The notes beneath the pieces are model-generated. The model worked only from the letters and a program-made list of their open reading frames with translations. It did not search any database and had not been told where the DNA came from. A stretch of DNA of 5,140 nucleotides from Planctomycetaceae bacterium. Lineage in GTDB: Bacteria > Planctomycetota > UBA1135 > GCA-002686595. Below are positions 1 to 5,140 of the stretch, in pieces. The stretch spans positions 1 to 5,140 of the forward strand of contig JABWBL010000293.1 in assembly GCA_013360535.1 (NCBI GenBank), written 5' to 3'. The number at the start of each line of letters is the position of its first letter. Within the stretch, counting starts at the first letter, position 1. The position numbers and the translations under genes were made by a program.

Positions 1-1097
1 GGCGCGGGCAGCGTCGCCTGACGCGGAACGAGCTCGCCGCGCTGCTCGAGCCGCTCGATCAGGCGCTCGCCCGGCGTCGCGAGGTCCATCGACTGCACCG
101 CGGCCCGCAGGCTCGCGACGAGGAAACCGAACACGCGGCGCTCGTCGCGGAAGCGCACCTCGGCCTTGGCCGGGTGCACGTTGACGTCGACGCGCGCGGG
201 ATCCATCGCGAGCGACAGGAACGCCACCGTCTGGCGCCCGTCGACGACGAACCCGCGGTAGGCGTCCTTGAGCACGCGCGAGAGGATGCGGTCGCGCAGC
301 GGTCGGCCGTTCAGGAACCACATCTGGCGCGTCGTGTCGTTGCGCGAGAAGCGCGGCGGAGCGACGAAGCCCGAGAGCCGCGTGTCGCCGTCGGCGGCCT
401 CGACCGGCACGAGCGCGTCGGCGAGCTCGGCCCCGAACGTGCGGCGCACACGCGCGCGCAGGTCCATCGACGGCTCGACCTCGAAGGCGCGGCGACCGTC
501 GTGCGTGACGACGAACCCGACGCCGGGTTGCGCGAGCGCGAGCCGCTGCACGACGTCGAGGCAACGACCGAGCTCGGTGGCCGTGGTCTTGAGGAAACGC
601 CGGCGCGCGGGCGTGTTGTAGAAGAGATCCCGTACTTCGATGCGCGTGCCTTCGGGGCCGCCGCTCTCCCGCACCTCACCGAGCGCCCCACCTTCGATCT
701 CGACCGCCGCGCCGAGCAACGAACCGCGTTGGCGCGAGTACAGCTTGCAGCGCGCGACCGAGGCGATCGAGGCCAGTGCCTCGCCGCGGAACCCGAGCGT
801 CGCGATGTGGTCGAGGTCGGCGACCTCGCTCAGCTTGCTCGTCGCGTGCGACGCGAACGCCAGCGGGATCTCGTCAGGCGGGATGCCCCCACCGTCGTCG
901 ACGATGCGCACCAGCTGCACGCCGCCTTCCTCGAGGTCGAGATGGATCCGCGACGCGCCCGCGTCGAGCGCGTTCTCGACGAGCTCTTTCACGACCGACG
1001 CCGGCCGCTCGATCACCTCGCCGGCCGCGATCTGGTTCTTGACGAGCTCCGGCAGTTGCGCGATCGCCGGCCGTCCCCGTTGTGCTTGCTGTTCCAA
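1..1097 (-). CDS. mutL: DNA mismatch repair protein MutL (N-terminal 365 residues; C-terminus beyond window)
   Basis: MutL is the ATP-driven mediator of methyl-directed or nick-directed mismatch repair; it links MutS at a mismatch to strand incision and unwinding. Reading from position 1097, the protein shows the QIAAGEV segment (residues 22-28), the GHKL ATPase motifs with the catalytic-type Glu and Asn in KELVENALDAGA (37-48), DDGGGI (67-72), ATSK, and GFRGEAL (102-108). FYNTPARRRF follows at 159-168. The second, transducer-type domain has FLNGR (261-265) and the MutL signature DVNVHPAKAEVRF (304-316). No stop interrupts the frame before the left edge, so only the N-terminal ATPase and transducer domains and the start of the linker are visible. 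Whether the C-terminal domain carries the endonuclease motif cannot be seen. The start is placed at TTG 1097: no in-frame ATG or GTG exists before QIAAGEV, and the nearby ATG at 1107 is out of frame. The gene begins 23 bases after the holA stop, and no good ribosome binding site is visible. Identity is very sure; the start is moderately sure. Confidence 0.96.
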   Translation of the reverse strand, partial: MEQQAQRGRPAIAQLPELVKNQIAAGEVIERPASVVKELVENALDAGASRIHLDLEEGGVQLVRIVDDGGGIPPDEIPLAFASHATSKLSEVADLDHIATLGFRGEALASIASVARCKLYSRQRGSLLGAAVEIEGGALGEVRESGGPEGTRIEVRDLFYNTPARRRFLKTTATELGRCLDVVQRLALAQPGVGFVVTHDGRRAFEVEPSMDLRARVRRTFGAELADALVPVEAADGDTRLSGFVAPPRFSRNDTTRQMWFLNGRPLRDRILSRVLKDAYRGFVVDGRQTVAFLSLAMDPARVDVNVHPAKAEVRFRDERRVFGFLVASLRAAVQSMDLATPGERLIERLEQRGELVPRQATLPA

Positions 1098-1120
1098 GGG
1101 GCGGCATCTTAGCGGGAGTC
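1098..1120 (-). other. Short holA-mutL gap without visible signals
   Basis: These 23 bases separate the holA TGA from the proposed TTG start of mutL. They contain an out-of-frame ATG (1105-1107) but no purine-rich ribosome binding site, no hairpin followed by T's, and no promoter-like boxes that I can see. mutL is therefore probably translated from a message shared with holA. Confidence 0.5.
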
Positions 1121-2227
1121 TCAGCGCTTCACGCGCACGCGCCGCGACCAGCGCAGCGCGAGCCGCACGAAGTCGTTGCCGTCGACCTCGCCGCCGGTGC
1201 GCGCGCGCCGCTCGATCGCGAGCAGGTCGTCGAGCATCCCGCGCCACTGTTCCGGCGGACGCTGCTCGATCGCGGCGCGCAACGTGCGGTCGAAGGCCGT
1301 GATTCCGGCCTCTTTCGCCGCTTCGTCTGCCGACAGGCCCGCGCGCAGGAACTCCGCCGCCGCGAGCCCTGAGCGCACCTTTGGCCGCAGGTAACCCGAC
1401 AGGATCGCCACGAGCGCGTTGTGGTCGGTCTCGCGCCCTCCGTCCTTCTCGCGCCGCATGCCGCCGGAGAACAGCGTCTCGATCGCCTGCACGGTGCGCG
1501 GCGTCTCGCCCGCGAGCAGCGCGTCGCAGACATCGCCGGGCGAGCCCGCGCCGGTCGAGGTCAGGCGTGCGAACAGCTCCGCCGCCCCGCCAGCGGCGAG
1601 CGCCGCGAGCTGGTCATCGAGCGCGGCGAGATCGTTGCCCTGCGCGTGCGAGAGCAACACGGCCTGATCCGGCGTGAGCTTGACGCCACGCTCGCGCGCG
1701 CGCGCGAGCAGCCACTCGACCAGTTCCGAGCTGCGCGGGTCCGCATTGCGCGCCCACGGCGGCGGCCGTTCGTAGAGCTTGCGGAACGAACGCAGCTCCG
1801 CACCCGCCGCGACGAGCTCCTTCACGATCGCGAGGTCCGCCCGCAGGCCGTCGGAGACGAGCACCACCGTCCCGCCCTTGCGCGCCACGAACCCGCGAAT
1901 GGCCTTGGTGAGCGCCGACTCGTCGCCCCCGGACTTCTTGAGCAGCGCCTCGGGCTCCGCGACGACGACCAGCCGTTCGGACGCGAACATCCCGACGCTC
2001 GTCAGGTCGTCGAGCAGCGCCTGCGCGCGAAACTCGGGATCCTTCGTGTCGTGCCGGCAGATCTCGAGCTCCGTCGCTTTCGCGAGCTCGACGATCCGGT
2101 TGACGCCGCGGTCGCGGAACCAGCGCTCCGCGCCGCGCAGCAGGTACGCCGGCGCCAGCCGCTTCGAGCCCGCCAACGCGCCCTCGAACGTATTCCACTC
2201 CGCGCGCGGATCCGCTTCCTTCGCCAT
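1121..2227 (-). CDS. holA: DNA polymerase III delta subunit (HolA-like clamp-loader subunit)
   Basis: HolA (delta) is the clamp-loader subunit that opens the beta sliding clamp so that it can be loaded on primed DNA. The 368-residue product has the expected order of features. An N-terminal AAA+-like segment starts with AYLLRGAERWFRDRGVNRIV (about 27-46), where the Walker A site is degenerate, as is normal for delta. SVGMFASERLVVVAEPEAL (77-95) corresponds to the family's clamp-contact and beta-strand region. GNDLAALDDQLAAL (197-210) matches the family's 'nDl..l..EleKL' helix. The C-terminal collar-like helices contain LLAIERRARTGG (335-346). It is slightly longer than typical (about 330-345 residues), with a charged stretch at about 257-269. 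ATG 2227 lies 12 bases after the prenyltransferase TAG stop; only a weak GAG stands in for a ribosome binding site. The TGA at 1121-1123 precedes mutL. Sequence is divergent, so the call rests on segment pattern and length; the main alternative would be another clamp-loader-like AAA+ protein. Confidence 0.85.
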   Translation of the reverse strand: MAKEADPRAEWNTFEGALAGSKRLAPAYLLRGAERWFRDRGVNRIVELAKATELEICRHDTKDPEFRAQALLDDLTSVGMFASERLVVVAEPEALLKKSGGDESALTKAIRGFVARKGGTVVLVSDGLRADLAIVKELVAAGAELRSFRKLYERPPPWARNADPRSSELVEWLLARARERGVKLTPDQAVLLSHAQGNDLAALDDQLAALAAGGAAELFARLTSTGAGSPGDVCDALLAGETPRTVQAIETLFSGGMRREKDGGRETDHNALVAILSGYLRPKVRSGLAAAEFLRAGLSADEAAKEAGITAFDRTLRAAIEQRPPEQWRGMLDDLLAIERRARTGGEVDGNDFVRLALRWSRRVRVKR

Positions 2228-2239
2228 CGCGCCGCAACT

Positions 2240-3106
2240 CTACGCGAGGAACGCGCGGTCGAGCACCAGCCCGCAGAACAAACCGACGCCCACCCAGCCG
2301 TTGAGCGTGAAGAACGCCAGGTTGACGCGGCTCAGGTCGGTCGGCGACACGAGGCGATGCTCCCAGGCCATCAGCGCCGCTGCGAAGCCGATCGCCGCGA
2401 GGTAGATCCAGCCGAGCTCCGCGCGCTGCCACACCACGCACAACAGCGCGACCGTGACGACATGCAGCCCACGTGCGAGCGTGAGCGCCGCCTTCGCGCC
2501 GAAGCGGGCCGGAATCGAATGCAGCCCTTCCGCCGCATCGAACTCACGATCCTGACAGGCGTAGATCAGGTCGAAGCCCGCCACCCAGCACAGCACCGCG
2601 ACCCCGAGCACCAGCGGCGCGATCCAGTCGCCCTCGAGACTGCCGCGCACCGCGAGCCACGCCGCCGGGGGCGCGATCCCGAGCGCGAGCCCCAGGAAGC
2701 CGTGTGCGAGGAACGTGAAGCGCTTGGTGAAGCTGTAGAAGAACAGCACCACGAGCACGAGCGGCGCGAGCTTGCCGCACAGCGGCGACAGCGCCCACGA
2801 CGCACCGAGGAACACGGCGCTCGAGATCACGATCAGGCCGACGACCTGCGCGACCGAGAGCACGCCCGCAGGCAGCTCGCGCTTCGCCGTGCGCGGATTG
2901 CGCGCGTCGATGCGCCGGTCGAGGAAACGGTTGAAGCCCATCGCCGCCGTGCGCGCGCTCACCGCACACAGCACGATCCACGCGACGCTGCGCCACGGCG
3001 GCGGCCCGCCGCTCGCGAGCCACGCGCCCTGCAGCGCAAAGGGCAGCGCAAACACCGAATGCCGGAACGCGACGAGGTTGCCGAAGGCCGAGAGCGACGC
3101 GCTCAC
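2240..3106 (-). CDS. ubiA: UbiA-family aromatic prenyltransferase (MqnP / 4-hydroxybenzoate polyprenyltransferase-like)
   Basis: This integral membrane enzyme attaches a polyprenyl chain from polyprenyl diphosphate to an aromatic carboxylate, an early membrane step of quinone synthesis. The 288-residue protein carries both Mg-diphosphate-binding Asp motifs of the family: NRFLDRRID (Asn59, Asp63, Asp67) and DLIYACQDREFD (Asp179, Asp186, Asp190), the latter followed by HSIPARFG (196-203). Several hydrophobic spans are visible, for example about 41-56, 84-104, 113-125, 133-152, 162-178, 212-225, 233-247 and 263-283. Length is normal. The start is GTG 3106, which overlaps the TGA of ubiX as GTGA, with a good GGAGG ten bases upstream. 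The sequence resembles the subgroup found beside UbiX and UbiE homologues in menaquinone producers, so 1,4-dihydroxy-6-naphthoate is a plausible acceptor if the futalosine route is used. 4-Hydroxybenzoate (ubiquinone) is the alternative. Family is very sure; substrate is inference. Confidence 0.93.
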   Translation of the reverse strand: MSASLSAFGNLVAFRHSVFALPFALQGAWLASGGPPPWRSVAWIVLCAVSARTAAMGFNRFLDRRIDARNPRTAKRELPAGVLSVAQVVGLIVISSAVFLGASWALSPLCGKLAPLVLVVLFFYSFTKRFTFLAHGFLGLALGIAPPAAWLAVRGSLEGDWIAPLVLGVAVLCWVAGFDLIYACQDREFDAAEGLHSIPARFGAKAALTLARGLHVVTVALLCVVWQRAELGWIYLAAIGFAAALMAWEHRLVSPTDLSRVNLAFFTLNGWVGVGLFCGLVLDRAFLA

Positions 3107-3780
3107 GCTTCCCCGTCCTCCGCCAGCGGATCCTTCGGCGCCGGCCGGCCCGTGCCGTCATCTTCGTCAGGTTTCGGCAGGCCCTTCCAGCGCGCGCCGA
3201 CCCCGTGCGGCACGCGCAACGTGTCGAGCACCTTGCCGACGACGTGCTCGACGACGTCGTCGAGCGACTTCGGCAGGTGGTAGAAACCCGGGCTCGCCGG
3301 CAGGATCACCGCGCCCAGACGCGACAGGCGCAGCATGTTCTCGAGGTGCAGCGACGAGTACGGCGCCTCACGCACGACCAGCACGAGCGGACGGCGTTCC
3401 TTGAGCGCGACGTCCGCCGCGCGCTCGACGAGGTTCGAGCTGAAGCCGACCGACACGCGCGCCAGCGTGCCCATGCTGCACGGGCACAACACGACGCCGC
3501 CGGTCAGCGCGGTGCCCGACGACGGCGGCGCCTCGATCGCCTTCGACGCGAACGCGCGCAAGCGCTCGCCGTAGCGTTTCCCCAGGCGCTGCTCGAGCAC
3601 CTTCGCGAGCTCGGCCCCGTCAGGTCCCGCGTCGAGTCCGACCTCGTGCTTGAGCACCTTCAGGCCGGCCTCGGTGATCGCGGTGTCGACCTCCTGCCCG
3701 TTCTCGAGCAGCGCGCGCACGAGCGCGACCGAGTAGGGATGCCCACTTCCACCAGTGATTCCGACGAAAAAGCGGCTCAC
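3103..3780 (-). CDS. ubiX: UbiX flavin prenyltransferase (prenylated-FMN synthase)
   Basis: UbiX joins a dimethylallyl group to FMN, giving the prenylated FMN cofactor that UbiD-type decarboxylases need; in quinone synthesis it supports decarboxylation of the prenylated ring. The 225-residue product begins SRFFVGITGGSG, with the FMN-phosphate loop at 7-13. It continues with VLCPCSMGTLA (97-107), NLVERAADVALKERR (116-130), REAPYSSLHLENML (137-150) and LPASPGFYHLP (160-170). Arg120, Lys127, Arg137, Glu138 and Tyr167 fall where the family has active-site residues. A Lys (183) appears where many UbiX proteins have an Arg near the C-terminus. The frame stays open upstream, but homology begins right after GTG 3780, which overlaps the CPBP stop as GTGA, so the start is placed there. 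There is no strong Shine-Dalgarno sequence, which fits translational coupling. The C-terminal tail (about 203-225) is acidic and Pro-rich, longer than usual, and its last codons hold the ribosome binding site of the next gene. No UbiD partner is in the window. Confidence 0.96.
   Translation of the reverse strand: MSRFFVGITGGSGHPYSVALVRALLENGQEVDTAITEAGLKVLKHEVGLDAGPDGAELAKVLEQRLGKRYGERLRAFASKAIEAPPSSGTALTGGVVLCPCSMGTLARVSVGFSSNLVERAADVALKERRPLVLVVREAPYSSLHLENMLRLSRLGAVILPASPGFYHLPKSLDDVVEHVVGKVLDTLRVPHGVGARWKGLPKPDEDDGTGRPAPKDPLAEDGEA
3117..3121 (-). promoter_or_regulatory. Shine-Dalgarno site of the ubiA gene, inside the end of ubiX
   Basis: The minus strand reads GGAGG here, ten bases before the GTG start at 3106, with a second purine-rich GGGGAA just downstream. 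It is the clearest ribosome binding site in the window. It supports the GTG start of the prenyltransferase and lies within the codons for the acidic end of UbiX (AEDGEA). Confidence 0.7.
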
Positions 3781-4586
3781 CAGATCACATCCGGGTCGAC
3801 GCCGACCCACAAGGCGACATTGAAGAGCCCGTGCGTCCAGGCGGCGACGCCCGGACCCCGCAGGCGGAACAGCAGGCCGAGCAACGCCCCGCCGCAGGCG
3901 AGCCACGTGAACAGCGCCGCGTCGAACGGTCGGCCTCCGGGGCCGAGGAAACGCAGCACGGGCGCGAAGTGCGCCGCGGCGAACGCGAGCGACGAGAGCA
4001 CGAGCCCGGAGAGGTCCGCGAGCCCGCGCGCGAGCTTCTCGCTCGCGTCGAAAGACATCACGAAGCGCAGCGTGAGCCAGTAGAGGAACGAGTACAGGCC
4101 GACGCGGAAAAAGAGCTCCTCCCACGCGGCCGCGCCGAACACCAGCGCCGTGTCGACGAGCCCGGGAACCGCTCGCTCTTCCGAGAGTTCCAGCTGCGGC
4201 AAGAACTGCGGGAGCGAGCGCACGAGCACGACCATCACCGGCCCGAGCACGCAGGCCGCGAGCAACCCCTCGATCAGGATGCGCGAGAGGCCTCCGGCGA
4301 GGCTCGCGCCTCGGCGCAGCACAAGAAACAGGCACACGAGCGCGACGAGGGCGAGCAGGGCCCAGCGCACGTGCGTGACGTGCTCCCCCGCCGGCGCGAG
4401 CGCACGCTCCGCGAGCAGCACGACCGCATTGCGCCGCGAATCCGGCTCCGCGAGCACCGCTAGCTCGTAGGCCACGAGCAACGGAACCATCGCGAGGAAC
4501 CCGAGCGCGAACGTGCGACTGGGCGCAACCTCCGGCGCCTCGAGCTCCGCATCCGCCGGCGTCGCACGCGCGCTCGCCGCCTTCAC
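3777..4586 (-). CDS. CPBP family intramembrane metalloprotease (CAAX protease/ABI family)
   Basis: The CPBP (ABI, PF02517) family comprises glutamate-type or metal-dependent intramembrane proteases related to Rce1; bacterial members act in protein maturation, bacteriocin immunity or as scaffolds, and most have no known substrate. From GTG 4586 the product is 269 residues with a short polar N-terminus (1-22), then hydrophobic spans at about 26-46, 74-91, 103-124, 143-153, 163-176, 193-210, 223-240 and 246-262. All three family motifs are present: AWEELFFR (Glu156, Glu157, Arg161), FAAAH (Phe202, His206) and HGLFN (His252, Asn256), so it looks catalytically competent. The GTG overlaps the ubiE stop as GTGA, with GGGGGA seven bases upstream. 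The open frame extends further upstream to 4763, but that part lies inside ubiE and looks like shadow sequence (Arg/Gly-rich, no family match). Its position between ubiE and ubiX suggests a role at the membrane connected with quinone synthesis, but that is only inference. Family is sure; function unknown. Confidence 0.92.
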   Translation of the reverse strand: MKAASARATPADAELEAPEVAPSRTFALGFLAMVPLLVAYELAVLAEPDSRRNAVVLLAERALAPAGEHVTHVRWALLALVALVCLFLVLRRGASLAGGLSRILIEGLLAACVLGPVMVVLVRSLPQFLPQLELSEERAVPGLVDTALVFGAAAWEELFFRVGLYSFLYWLTLRFVMSFDASEKLARGLADLSGLVLSSLAFAAAHFAPVLRFLGPGGRPFDAALFTWLACGGALLGLLFRLRGPGVAAWTHGLFNVALWVGVDPDVIW

Positions 4587-5140
4587 TTGCGCGTCCCCCA
4601 GTGCAGGCTCGCGATGCCGAACGTCAGACGTTCGTACCCGCACTCGACCAGCCCCGCCGCCTCGAGCTTGGACTTGACGGCCTCCGGCTCGGGCCACGCC
4701 GCCACGGTGCGCGGCAGGTAGCGGTACGCCTCGCGATCTCCCGAGACGATCCCGCCGATCCACGGCAGGATCTTCAGGAAGTAGAAGCGGTAGAGCGCCC
4801 CGACGAGCCCCTTGGGCGGCGGGCTGAACTCGAGCACGAACAGCCGCCCACCGGGCTTCAGCACACGCGACAGCTCGCGCAGCCCGAGGTCAGGGTCGGA
4901 GAGGTTGCGCACCCCGAAGGCGACGCTGCAGAAGTCCGCCGTGCCCGACTGGATCGGCAGCCGCATCGCGTCGCCGTGGACGAAGAGCCCCGCGAGCCGG
5001 CGCTCCTGGGCCTTGGGGCCCGCGTGCCGCAGCATCTCCGGCGTGAAGTCGACCCCGACCACCGTCGCTCCGGCCGCCGCGAATTCGAGCGCGAGGTCCC
5101 CCGTCCCGCAGCACGCGTCGACCACGCGCTTGCCACGCAG
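4583..5140 (-). CDS. ubiE: UbiE/MenG quinone C-methyltransferase (C-terminal 185 residues; N-terminus beyond window)
   Basis: UbiE/MenG uses S-adenosylmethionine to methylate the quinone ring: demethylmenaquinone to menaquinone, and in ubiquinone producers also the benzoquinol intermediate. The frame is open to the right edge, so the start is outside; the family is about 230-250 residues, so roughly 45-60 are missing. Visible residues (numbered from the edge) include SAM-binding motif I, VVDACCGTGD (6-15), then the ribose-contact region GVDFTPEML (29-37), GDAMRLP (56-62), the UbiE hallmark AFGVRNL (74-80), LSRVLKPGGRLFVLEFS (90-106), and the quinone-methyltransferase signature region YRFYFLKILPWIGGIVSGDREAYRYLP (117-143). 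It ends LTFGIASLHWGTRK, matching the usual MenG C-terminus. The TGA stop shares bases with the GTG of the protease gene. With ubiX and ubiA downstream it forms a quinone gene cluster. The DACCGTGD form and the neighbours favour a menaquinone role, though substrate cannot be told from sequence. Confidence 0.95.
   Translation of the reverse strand: MRGKRVVDACCGTGDLALEFAAAGATVVGVDFTPEMLRHAGPKAQERRLAGLFVHGDAMRLPIQSGTADFCSVAFGVRNLSDPDLGLRELSRVLKPGGRLFVLEFSPPPKGLVGALYRFYFLKILPWIGGIVSGDREAYRYLPRTVAAWPEPEAVKSKLEAAGLVECGYERLTFGIASLHWGTRK
4594..4599 (-). promoter_or_regulatory. Probable Shine-Dalgarno site of the CPBP protease gene, inside the end of ubiE
   Basis: The minus strand reads GGGGGA seven bases before GTG 4586. 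It is an imperfect match to AGGAGG but well spaced, and it favours the GTG in the GTGA overlap over any upstream start in the long open frame. Confidence 0.5.

Noticed and set aside
174..1112. 312-codon open frame on the plus strand
   Set aside because: It is antisense to mutL, whose frame shows all MutL motifs; the plus-strand product has a biased Arg/Glu/Asp-rich composition and no family features.
1690..1707. Alternating CG palindrome of 18 bases that might form a hairpin or Z-DNA
   Set aside because: It lies within holA and simply encodes the LLARARERG segment using GCG/CGC codons; no flanking feature suggests a function.
1421..3283. 620-codon open frame on the plus strand
   Set aside because: It runs antisense through holA, ubiA and part of ubiX, is extremely Arg/Ala/Glu-rich with no recognisable domain, and is expected from the GC-rich codon bias of the real genes opposite.
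3781..4335. A possible N-terminal extension of UbiX to 410 residues
   Set aside because: The frame is open upstream of GTG 3780 but lies over the protease gene, is Arg/Ala-rich without domain features, and UbiX homology starts immediately after the GTG.
3205..4463. Plus-strand open frames of 292 and 210 codons (3205-4083 and 3831-4463)
   Set aside because: Both are antisense to ubiX and the protease gene and have shadow-type low-complexity composition.
4587..4763. A possible N-terminal extension of the CPBP protease
   Set aside because: It overlaps the conserved end of ubiE and reads as Arg/Gly-rich shadow sequence; GTG 4586 has a well-placed GGGGGA and a GTGA overlap like its neighbours.
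1..5140. A defence system, mobile element, CRISPR array or other undescribed system
   Set aside because: Every gene belongs to a recognised family, the strand and composition are uniform, and no direct repeats, inverted terminal repeats, tRNA or integrase were seen.

Overview
The window is a GC-rich (roughly 70% by eye), almost fully coding stretch of a bacterial chromosome. All six genes lie on the minus strand and read from right to left. In transcription order they are: a ubiE/menG C-methyltransferase (cut at the right edge), a CPBP-family intramembrane protease, ubiX (prenylated-FMN synthase), a UbiA-family prenyltransferase, holA (DNA polymerase III delta subunit) and mutL (mismatch repair, cut at the left edge). 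Only 23 and 12 bases lie outside coding sequence. No rRNA, tRNA, CRISPR array, insertion sequence, terminator or clear promoter was found.

Region by region: 5140-4583 holds the last 185 residues of UbiE/MenG. 4586-3777 holds the CPBP protease (269 aa), with all three catalytic-type motifs intact. 3780-3103 holds UbiX (225 aa). 3106-2240 holds the UbiA prenyltransferase (288 aa). 2227-1121 holds a divergent HolA (368 aa). 1097-1 holds the first 365 residues of MutL, probably starting at a TTG codon. The first three junctions are all the same 4-base overlap, GTGA, in which a GTG start shares bases with the previous gene's TGA stop.

How the genes work together: UbiE, UbiX and the UbiA prenyltransferase are late-step respiratory quinone enzymes. 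They cover ring prenylation, supply of the prenylated FMN needed by a UbiD-type decarboxylase, and ring C-methylation. The combination fits menaquinone made by the futalosine (Mqn) route, but no diagnostic mqnA-E gene and no ubiD is in view, so the pathway is inferred. The CPBP protease sits inside this set and is translationally coupled to it. holA and mutL are housekeeping replication and repair genes that follow closely on the same strand and may share the transcript.

Organism: the high GC, frequent GTG starts, weak Shine-Dalgarno signals and gene set suggest a GC-rich Gram-negative lineage such as Planctomycetota or Myxococcota. This is a guess from content and no marker here settles it. 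The long open frames on the plus strand are antisense shadows of these genes. I see no evidence of a novel defence or mobile system. The most unusual points are the three GTGA junctions, the embedded protease and the non-ATG start of mutL.
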